Source: Lepidodermella squamata (Eukaryota; Gastrotricha). Taken from it: a stretch of 64,000 nt of DNA. Location of the stretch: the NCBI GenBank assembly GCA_047495785.1, contig JBLDXI010000015.1, positions 2,046,001 through 2,110,000 of the forward strand. Reading direction: 5' to 3'. Position 1 is the stretch's first letter, and each line of letters opens with the position of its first letter. This document shows, in pieces, positions 54,506-62,568 of this stretch. A model generated the notes under the pieces. It worked only from the letters and a program-made list of their open reading frames with translations, was not told where the DNA came from and did no database searches. The translations under genes and the position numbers were made by a program.

Positions 54506-54578
54506 GGTTCCGTTGTATAGTGGTTCATCACGTCTGCTTTACACGCAGAAGGTCGCGGGTTCGAACCCCGCCGGAACC
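54506..54578 (+). tRNA. tRNA-Val(TAC), dispersed copy
   Basis: GGTTCCG/CGGAACC acceptor, TCTGC/GCAGA anticodon stem, anticodon TAC, T-arm GCGGGTTCGAACCCCGC. It has better pairing than the cluster copies. The flanks on both sides match the outer right arm of the cluster (40740-40935). Confidence 0.9.
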
Positions 54579-54613
54579 TGCCATCGTTTTACAAGTGATT
54601 CGATCCACCCAAA

Positions 54614-55475
54614 TTAAAAGCATTTCTTGAAATTAAAAGCGATTTTTTTGCCGGTCTTGTCGCCATTTCTGACAGCAGCACGGGCGCGATCGAAGCGCAT
54701 CACGTCATCGCCAAAGAGCGCTCGAAAAGTAACTGTTCAAAAAGAAGCATTTATTAAAAAATCAGCGGATAAAAAACACGAAAACTTACTTCTAAAGAAT
54801 TCCAGCTCTTCGTGAGCATTGGAATCGTCGATAGGCGTTCGTTTCGACTTTTCGGCAGAGACCGGCTCGATGATACTGTTTGACAGCCTTGTATCGCCGA
54901 ATAGACCGCGAAACGTGAAGATAGCCCATTTGTTCGGGCCGCGAGAACGAGCGCGACAGTTGGCGTAGTCGAAGCCATCCCAATGGGCAGGCTGACTCGG
55001 CCCGGCTGCGGTGAGTTCTTGCTTCTTCGTCAGCAGGGCGAGTATCTAAATAAATGAAAATTAGAAAATTATTTAGTCAGGGAACAAATTAAAATAAAAA
55101 AAATATTCGCAAAATTAAAATTAAATTAAACTCAAAACACCCACCTGTTTTAATTGCTTTGCCATTGAACTTTCAGAAGCAGCAGTTTGCGGCGTGATAT
55201 TGTCGATTGATTGCTGTGGCGTAGTCTCAACGATTGACGACTTGCTAGTTGTCGGCGCCTGCGGGTAGACAGCAGCGCCGCCGGTTGACAGAGACTTAAT
55301 TCGCGGTGTTGCACCAGGTTGAGAATGCGACGGTGCCGGACGATGAGAAGCGGGCGTATTCGGCGGCGGGCGATGAGAAGCGGGTGTATTCGGCGACTGT
55401 GACGACGACAAACAAATGGCGGCAGTTTTAGACGATTTTTCCAACTCGGACGCTTCGGCATTGTAGATGCTAAAG
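54614..55475 (-). CDS. Three-exon gene of unknown function, 5' side disrupted by a retrotransposon
   Basis: Minus-strand exons: about 55475-55145 (open upstream), 55045-54790 and 54732-54614, with GT-AG junctions and consistent phases. The first exon is Ser/Thr/Pro-rich with two NTPASHRP repeats. The second reads ILALLTKKQELTAAGPSQPA, HWDGFDYANCRARSRGPNKW and AIFTFRGLFGDTR. The third has RALFGDDVMRFDRARAAVRN and ends NFKKCF. I recognise no family; FRGLFGDTR and FRALFGDDVM are a repeated motif. Coding continues past MEKSSK into EASELEKSS... and TSFSIYN until the GC-rich element begins near 55480, so the true start is probably lost or beyond the insertion. The last codons lie in tRNA-flank DNA. 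Confidence 0.5.
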
Positions 55476-55479
55476 CTAG

Positions 55480-58400
55480 TCTTTCTTCTATTCTCTTACC
55501 TCTGTCTCCCTCGACGGGTACGCGATCTTTCGTTGTGATAGGGCACAGGACTCTGCAGAAGCCTTGCTTGGTGACGCGCATGGCGGGTCGGCGATCCTGG
55601 TTCGCGAAGGGGCGGTTGTCGTCTCCGAGCGGAAGCTGGCCTTGACTGGGGCGAAGAGAAGCGAGTGGATACGCCTCGACCTGCTGCCTGGTCGCCGTTG
55701 TGAAGCAGTACGTGTGTTTACCGGCTACTGTCCGCCGTCGTCCAGTCTCGACCTGCGCTGGTTTGAGGAGGAGTTCGCTGAAGCTGCTCGTCTGGCTGTC
55801 CCGTGTTTCTTTGGCGGCGACCTGAACGCGAAATCACCACTGTGGGGGAAGGGCGACCTCTGGAACGCCAACGGCTTCTCCCTCCACCACGCCGCGACTC
55901 GGCTCGGTCTTACCGTCCTTCCGTCTCCGAAGCCGACTCATCTGCATCCCTCCTCCGGTTCGCTATCCACGCTCGATGTATGGGTGCTTAACGACGCTGC
56001 CATGCGCCTTCTGCGCGGCGGCGCTCACGTTGGCGATCGATATACCAGTGACCATTTCTTGACCTCAGTCGCTGTCGCCTTCCCAGTTGGCCGGCGGCTG
56101 CCTGCAGTCGACCCTCCCGCTCCGGATCCGTTTCCGCGGTACGATGTCTCGCGCGCCGATCGTCTCGGTTTTTCCCGCACCTTGACTGCTAAGCTCCTTG
56201 CCATTCAGATGCCAGCTCCCGGGGACCCCTTCCCACGACTTGCCGCCTATCGCCGAGAAGTAACCAGCGCTATCGCCGAGTCCCGCGACCTTCACGTGCC
56301 CGTCTGTGCGCCGGGGCAGCTGCGACGCATCGCCATGAGCCTGGAGATGCGCAGGCTTCTTCAGGGGAAGCGGGTTCTGGAACGTGCTCTGGGCAACCAC
56401 GTCGACCGCGAGCTATGCGCCCGGCTCAAAGATCTCGACGCCCGGTTCCGCGCTGCGCAGCACGCTCATCTTCTCCGTCGCGACATCGCCAATCTTCGAA
56501 TGGTGGAAGCGCTATCTGCCCAGCACCGTTACCGAGAAGCGTGGGAGCGCCTCCGCCGTCTCGACCGACACAGGCCGCCGCGTTCGGCTGGGCCCATGAA
56601 ACTGGATGACGGCCGCGTCTTAGCGCCATCGCCTGGGCTCGCAGATGCTCTCCTGAGTCAGTTCGTCAAGCCGATGACGCCGTATGAAGACCCGGCTGCC
56701 GATGCTGCGACCAGACAACGTTGGGCCGATATAGAGCGATTCGTTTCCACCGATCCTGATCTTCAGCGTACCGATACCCTGCAGCTACCCGGCCCGGGTG
56801 AGTTCTCCGTCAGCCAGCGCATGGTGGCTGATGCAGTCGGGCGCCTCAAGCCGTTTAAGGCGCCTGGGCTGGACGGCATCAGTCCTGTATTCTACAAATG
56901 GGGCGGGCCGCCGCTTCAGCGCCACCTTCGCCATCTGTTTAACCTCAGCCTCGGCTCCCGATGCGTTCTGCCGGAATGGAAGGATGCTGCCGTCATCCCT
57001 GTGCCTAAAGCCGGTAAACCGCATGGCGCCGTCTCGTCTCAGCGGCCGATCTCGCTGCTCCCAGTTGACGGCAAGCTACTCGAATCGATCATCGCGCGCT
57101 GGTTGGGTGGGTTCCTGGAGGATCTCAGCCTGCTGCCTGACAACCAGTACGCGTTCCGTGCTCACCGATCCGCTCCGGACGTACCGCTGCGAATCGCGCA
57201 CCGCGTCCACCTCGGCCGGTCGCGTAACCGTAAGGTCATCGTCGTCGGCCTTGACGTACAGGCGGCGTACGATTCCGTGTGGAGTGCCGGCCTTGCCTTC
57301 AAACTCGCCGAACTGCCTCTACCTCGAAACCTGGCCGCCTGGCTTACCGATTTCCTGCGCGACCGGAAGCTTCAAGCGCGCGTCGCCGGCTTCCTCAGCC
57401 AGCAGCGGACTGTGAACTGCGGAGTCCCGCAAGGGTCGCCCCTGTCGCCCCTGCTGTACATCGTGTACACTGCTGACCTTCTAACTGCGCCGACTGCCCC
57501 CGGCTGTTCCCTAGACGCCTATGCTGACGATCTCACAGTCGTCGGCGAGGGTGCGAATTTCCAGGAGGCCGAACGCTGCACCCAGGCAGAGATCGATCGC
57601 ATCTCGCAGTGGGCCCGCGAGTGGCGCCAGAAGTTTAATGCGTCGAAAAGCGAAGCAATGCCGTTTGCCTGGCGCTCGTACCAGACCCGTCTGCACCTCG
57701 ACGGCTCGATGATCCCTCAAGTTGCCGTGATTCGTGTCCTCGGCGTGCACCTTGACGCCAAGCTGACTTGGAAGTCGCACGTCGACCAGGTCATCAACCG
57801 CTGCACCCGGAACCTGTCCCACTTTCGCCGTATTGCCTGCACCCCTGGCCTCTCTCGCCGATGGCGTCGCACCGCCTACCTCAGCCTTGTCCGCTCCGCC
57901 GCCACTTACGGCAACGTCGTGTTTTGTACCGCGCCCAAGAGGCAGCTGAAGCGGCTTGATGTGTTGCAGAACGACTGTCTGCGCAGCCTGCTAAACATCC
58001 GCCGCGATGACCGGGTCCGTGTCTCGGAGCTGGAACGCCGCTGTGGCGTGAAGAGCCTGCCTGCCTTTTTCGACCAGACCCAGCGCCGTTATGCTGCAAA
58101 TGCAGTCCGGTTCGTCCTCCCTCTTAGAGAAGAAATTGAGCGACTCCGCCTCTCCGCGAACCCGGTGCCCCGTTCCCCGCTGGCCTTGATCGCCAGCAGG
58201 CTTCCTCGGGGTCCTTTGCCCACTTTCGATGTCTGATCTTGCCGCCTCTCCCTCTCCCTCTATCCTTTGCTTTCTCTTCTCTCTACCCTTCTTCTCCCTC
58301 CCATTCTCCCTCGCTGTGTTTACGTGTCTGTCTGCCTTCGATAAATAATCCATCACCCCGCCCACTTGTGTCCGCAGCGCACTGCCGCCGGCAAGCGCAT

Positions 58401-58490
58401 ATAATCTTGTGACCCCGCGTCATTGATATCTTCCACTTATTTCGTCTCCCCTATTTATATGATGTCAATGAACAATAAATATTTGAATTT
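55480..58490 (+). mobile_element. Non-LTR retrotransposon, 5'-truncated
   Basis: A GC-rich block in AT-rich surroundings. Its ORF is followed by a pyrimidine-rich 3' UTR (CTCTCCCTCTCCCTC), an AATAAA at 58474 and a short repeated tail (TTGAATTTAGAATTTAGAAT). The 5' boundary lies at about 55480, inside the first exon of the neighbouring gene. No target duplication was identified by eye. Confidence 0.75.
55564..58236 (+). CDS. Endonuclease-reverse transcriptase ORF2 (N-terminally truncated)
   Basis: The 890-codon frame stays open upstream to about 55480 (…DGYAIFRCDR). The N-terminal about 190 residues are an APE-like endonuclease: HGGSAILVREGA, FFGGDLNAKSPLWG, and YTSDHFLTSVAV with the SDH motif. 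Its first strands and catalytic Glu region are lost. A linker follows, then the reverse transcriptase: FKAPGLDGISPVFYKWGG, AYDSVW in VVGLDVQAAYDSVW, NCGVPQGSPLSPLLY and the catalytic AYADDLTVV. The C-terminus has LGVHLDAKLTWKSHV and WRRTAYLSLVRSAATYGN, with no RNase H domain. This layout is Jockey/CR1-like. Missing endonuclease residues argue that this copy cannot act alone, though the reverse transcriptase is intact. Codons are strongly G/C-ending, unlike host genes nearby. Confidence 0.85.
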   Translation: MLGDAHGGSAILVREGAVVVSERKLALTGAKRSEWIRLDLLPGRRCEAVRVFTGYCPPSSSLDLRWFEEEFAEAARLAVPCFFGGDLNAKSPLWGKGDLWNANGFSLHHAATRLGLTVLPSPKPTHLHPSSGSLSTLDVWVLNDAAMRLLRGGAHVGDRYTSDHFLTSVAVAFPVGRRLPAVDPPAPDPFPRYDVSRADRLGFSRTLTAKLLAIQMPAPGDPFPRLAAYRREVTSAIAESRDLHVPVCAPGQLRRIAMSLEMRRLLQGKRVLERALGNHVDRELCARLKDLDARFRAAQHAHLLRRDIANLRMVEALSAQHRYREAWERLRRLDRHRPPRSAGPMKLDDGRVLAPSPGLADALLSQFVKPMTPYEDPAADAATRQRWADIERFVSTDPDLQRTDTLQLPGPGEFSVSQRMVADAVGRLKPFKAPGLDGISPVFYKWGGPPLQRHLRHLFNLSLGSRCVLPEWKDAAVIPVPKAGKPHGAVSSQRPISLLPVDGKLLESIIARWLGGFLEDLSLLPDNQYAFRAHRSAPDVPLRIAHRVHLGRSRNRKVIVVGLDVQAAYDSVWSAGLAFKLAELPLPRNLAAWLTDFLRDRKLQARVAGFLSQQRTVNCGVPQGSPLSPLLYIVYTADLLTAPTAPGCSLDAYADDLTVVGEGANFQEAERCTQAEIDRISQWAREWRQKFNASKSEAMPFAWRSYQTRLHLDGSMIPQVAVIRVLGVHLDAKLTWKSHVDQVINRCTRNLSHFRRIACTPGLSRRWRRTAYLSLVRSAATYGNVVFCTAPKRQLKRLDVLQNDCLRSLLNIRRDDRVRVSELERRCGVKSLPAFFDQTQRRYAANAVRFVLPLREEIERLRLSANPVPRSPLALIASRLPRGPLPTFDV

Positions 58491-58833
58491 AGAATTTAGA
58501 ATCCCTTTGCGGCTATTTGTGGCCGCCCTGAAGAAAGCTGAATTTCAAAGACATTGTTTAACCCTTTTTTTAAAATAGACAGCACTGTTATTAGTGAGCG
58601 GCGAGCGCGTTGGACACGTTGCCTAAGGAGGCAACGTAAAAAAAACCTCGACGTCGTAGGCAATACGCTGCGTTTTTTCACCTGTTAGGTGGCTGTCTCT
58701 CACAAACACATTTCACGTATAACGGAACGTACTTTATAGAAAATACGTAGCCCTTACACCATTGTCGTGAATTTTTTGAATTTTGAATTATGCTATTATC
58801 TTTGTGCTTTACAATCCAATTCATTTCGTAAGT
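58491..58833. other. Intergenic DNA upstream of the kinase
   Basis: AT-rich. GCAACGTAAAAAAAACC and GGCAACG short repeats, otherwise no feature. Confidence 0.35.
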
Positions 58834-60263
58834 ATGTACGCGATGGATCGACCAATGTTCACGTCAACCAGCGAATTCAACAACTGGCAATTTATAGGTA
58901 GCGGTGGATTTGGGTCGGTTTACCTGTGTAGAAGGGGGACAAGTGATGAAAAATATGCCGTCAAGGAAGTTAACCTTACTCGATTGGAGGAAAATCACCG
59001 CACGCTGGCGAGAAAGAGCTGTGACGAGGTGACTTGTTTGACTACAGCGTCTTGGAAGGGTAATTTTTCTCGTAACAGCACAGCAAGCTGAAAAAACTGC
59101 CCCACCCGAATATCGTGAAAGTTTTCGGGGGATTCCAAGGTACAGAGCCATTTTCGTGTTAACCAGATGTCATTTGAAGGACGTGCTTCTATAGAGCTAT
59201 ACCAAGGCAGTGAAGGCTCTAAAACAGGCTGCCAGATGTACTATTTGGTAATGGAGTATTGCGAGGGTGGCGACTTGGCAGGTCGCATTGGGGCTGATAA
59301 GGAAAAGATCATTGAAGACCAGCTGAAATCCTGGGCCTTACAATTGGCATCGGCGTTGAAGCTCCTGCACGACAACGGCATCGTCCACCGTGACATCAAG
59401 CCGAGCAACATATTTTTAAGCCATGATGGGTGCTCGGTCAAACTCGGCGACTTCGGCATCGCGAAAGACTTGACGTAAGTTATTAACGTAAGTTAAGTGA
59501 TCTTTTCACCTTATCTACTAACAAATATGCGCTTTTACACCGTCTATCTCAGACGAACTGCCGTATTTCCTGTGAACAGTTTTCGTTTCATAGAAGATGT
59601 ATCAACTTTTGGAATTCTTTAAAGCCTGAAACTATTAATTGTAGCTTTAAAAAATTTAAGATTGCCATTTCGTCGTCTGACTATAGTAAATTTCTTACCT
59701 CGTCAGTGAGGCGCCGTTGATATATTTTAATATTATTCTAATATCAATTTTGCTTCATATTACCATTTGCTGTAATCGCTACTGCGGTACTTGCAAGACA
59801 CTGTTGAATAAATAAATAAATAATAAAATATTTATTACTTTCACACAAGTATAATAAGGGAAGTGTGCCTAATTCGTTACAAAAATGTAAAACAACTACT
59901 ATATAGCTGACTGTATAGCTATCCAATGACGTGAACCCCGTGCAGGCACTCATGGTTAGGCACACTTGCCTTATATCTGTCGGTTTTGAGTGGTGAAGCA
60001 TATTTTCTTTTTAGCGAAAAGACTACAACATCCACCGTACCTTGCGCTTCATGGGAATATGCAGCTCCGGAGTTTATCATGCAATCCGGCAATTACGGAT
60101 ACACCTGTGACATGTGGTCGTTTGGCGTTACTCTTTACGAATTGGCAAACTTTGCCAAACCGGTAAGAGTTATTGGAAAGCGCGATATCTTTACAGAATT
60201 CATGCTTAATTCATTTCAGTTCGACGGCCCTAATCATTGGGTGGTGATATCTAACATCCTGCG
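58834..60263 (+). CDS. NEK-like serine/threonine kinase
   Basis: Exons 58834-59028, about 59079-59139, 59195-59474, 60015-60162 and 60220-60263 join in frame. The domain reads GSGGFGSVY (glycine loop), YAVKEV (catalytic Lys), LPHPNIVKVFGGF, YYLVMEYCEGGDL, IVHRDIKPSNIF (catalytic loop), LGDFGIAKDLT (DFG) and EYAAPEF (APE). It continues with YTCDMWSFGVTLYELANFAK and FDGPNHWVVISNILR. All catalytic residues are present, and the MEYCEGGDL hinge resembles NEK and related kinases. The C-lobe end (about 40 residues) is missing after NILR; the donor there leaves phase 2. The next intron holds a MITE. Ankyrin repeats follow downstream and may belong to the same gene. Confidence 0.75.
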
Positions 60264-60306
60264 GTAAGACTAGTTCAGTTTAAATACCAGTACTAGCCTA
60301 AGTGTC

Positions 60307-60610
60307 TAGGGTAATGTGCCCTAATGTGTCATAATTTCGCTTAATTTTTTTTAAGGCCCAATATCTACTCACCTGATGGGTCCCGGTCTGAGCCGGCTCC
60401 TAATCTGTCATAATCGGTCTCTTGCGTAACAAGACCTGCTGCCAAGCTCACAATAGGCATTGGAGTCGAAGTTTTTCGACGGATTATCGAAGTCAAGACC
60501 TGAACCGAGGTCCCTGTCCAAAAAAATCAGACCGGGACCCATCAGGTGAGTAGATATTGGGCCTTGAAAAAATTAAGCGAAATTATGACACATTAGGGCA
60601 CATTACCCTA
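60307..60610. mobile_element. Fold-back MITE with 82-bp arms
   Basis: 60307-60388 and 60529-60610 are nearly perfect inverted repeats starting TAGGGTAATGTGCCC. TA at each outer edge suggests a TA target. No ORF. It lies just after the last visible kinase exon. Confidence 0.8.
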
Positions 60611-61083
60611 ACAATGAGCGTATGAGTAAAAGTCAACTTTTCAACGCAGCGGAATTTTGCAAAGAAAAAAATTAGACATTCTGGATTGTCGTGCAATTTT
60701 CAGGGCGGTAATAATCAAATTTGCGGGCGCATGATGAATTTGCTGTCTGCGGTTTTAATTTTTAATTAAAAATACCTGACCAATTGAATGTTGAAACCCG
60801 CTTAAAAATATTCGCCATGTGAGCACGGTCCTCTCTCAACACTCAACACTGTCGCGCTCGGGCCTCGGCCTCGGTATCATGAAGTGAAGTTATGCAGACG
60901 TTAAATGCATGTAATATAAGGTAATGGTATTGAAGAAATAGGGCTTCAAAAGCGATTTTTTACAATGAACGACCGGCAAATAATATCGAAATGAGGATGC
61001 GCGTAGCTTGTGACATTGAACTGGTTATTCCTTTATAACCTCAAAGCTTTCCAAAATAAGCAATATGTTCATTGTTTTTAAAG

Positions 61084-61698
61084 GAATTCGTGAGGTGCGC
61101 ACTTGAAAATGAAGCAACGAGAATGTCACAACTGCTGCTGCTATACAAGGACCGATTAGACCTGGATGTTAACGGCAAATATTGGGAAAACAACAAAACT
61201 GCACTGTGCGCTGCAGCTTACAAAGGCCATGTTGAAATTGTTGAACTCCTGGCGAGCAAGTTCAAAGCCGACGTCAACGCTGGAGATATGGCTGGTCGGA
61301 CGCCATTGCACCAGGCCGCCGAAAATGGCAAAGCTGACGTGGTGGAACTGTTGGCAGGCAAGTTCAAAGCCGACATCAACGCTGCAGGTAAGGATGGATG
61401 CACGCCATTACACCGGGCCGCCAGATATGGCAAAACTGACGTCGTTAAAATCCTGGCGGGCAAGTTCAAAGCCGACGTCAACGCGGCAGATAAGGATGGG
61501 TTAACACCCCTGATGATAGCTGCATGTGGGGCAGACGCTGCTATTGTTGATCTTCTTGTCAATGTATGTAAAGCCAAGGTAAACTTGAAGAACAACATGG
61601 GACAAACTGCACTGGATTTGGCTAAAAACCCTTATGACAAATCTCTGAAGAATTCTAAAGAAGGACGACAAATAATTGAAATCCTCACGAGTCGATGA
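61084..61698 (+). CDS. Ankyrin-repeat exon, probably the C-terminal part of the kinase gene
   Basis: A frame of 204 codons plus stop follows a TTTTTAAAG acceptor-like site. It starts EFVRCALENEA and has five ankyrin repeats of 34-36 residues with the pattern GxTPLHxAAxxGKxDVVxLLAGKFKAD(V/I)NA. The middle three repeats are very similar to each other, indicating recent internal duplication. It ends EILTSR. Ankyrin repeats bind proteins. No start Met suits the exon, so it needs an upstream exon. The kinase exons in the same orientation 0.8 kb upstream are the obvious candidate, but the phase does not match directly (2 versus 0), so at least one exon is missing from my reading. Confidence 0.75.
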   Translation, partial: EFVRCALENEATRMSQLLLLYKDRLDLDVNGKYWENNKTALCAAAYKGHVEIVELLASKFKADVNAGDMAGRTPLHQAAENGKADVVELLAGKFKADINAAGKDGCTPLHRAARYGKTDVVKILAGKFKADVNAADKDGLTPLMIAACGADAAIVDLLVNVCKAKVNLKNNMGQTALDLAKNPYDKSLKNSKEGRQIIEILTSR

Positions 61699-62568
61699 CT
61701 ATGTCTAACTACATTTGCTTGCATTCAATACATTTCACAGCCGCAGAAATCAGCTTTCTCAAAAATACCTCAAGTGGATTATGAGGATGATTATACATTT
61801 ATCATAATTTTTAATTCGATAGTTACGATTAACGTGCGGAAGCAGCGGAAGTGTTATTTGAGATTACTATTAATTCACATTATTACATTATTTGAATGGA
61901 TCTTGGCTTGAAAACTCGTCTGATGCTGATGTCGAACTTGAGATTTAGAAATTCATCAGCAGGCCCTGCTCACTAATTTTACTCACTAATTCACAATTGT
62001 GCTGTTCGTTTATTCATTATTATATCCAATAGCTCTATGTATAGAAGACAACGGGCTTGAGCCAAAATTGTAAGACATCGGCCATTGCAGTGGTTTCGAG
62101 ACTTATTGGGGCAATTAATTTTTGCGATGTCGACGGCCGAAGACAAAACTTTTAGGGTTCATAGTGACGCCGAAATTGCGCCGAAAGTCTCAAGATGAAA
62201 TCGAACAATGGAGCAGCGTGAAAAAATGGGTCTTTAAGGCTGAATTTTGGTATTCGTGGATGGCTTGGTAAATAAGGACAGTAGGCAAAATATCTGAAAT
62301 ATCGGTTTGGTCACATGACCGACAAGTTTTGACTTTTATTCAAATGTTGGTAAGGTTCCATTGTCATTAGCAAAGCGCTACCAGTTCGGCCAGTCCGGGC
62401 GAAAAGCCACCACGGTAAAGTATAAGCATACATTGGCGAATAAAACATCGCGAAAATAACTACGTTTACAGTACATATTATAATGTAATAAAGTTGACCA
62501 CCTGCAAACAATTCATGTTTGCCAATTAACTGAAGAAATTCCAAATTCGAACTTGGGTATGATCCAAG
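61699..62568. other. Convergent intergenic region (ankyrin exon / receptor gene)
   Basis: 3' flanks of both genes. A minus-strand frame at 62311-62544 looks hydrophobic but has no support as an exon. Confidence 0.4.

Noticed and set aside
62311-62544. 77-codon hydrophobic frame downstream of the receptor stop
   Set aside because: It lies after the stop codon without a splice acceptor linking it to TM7.
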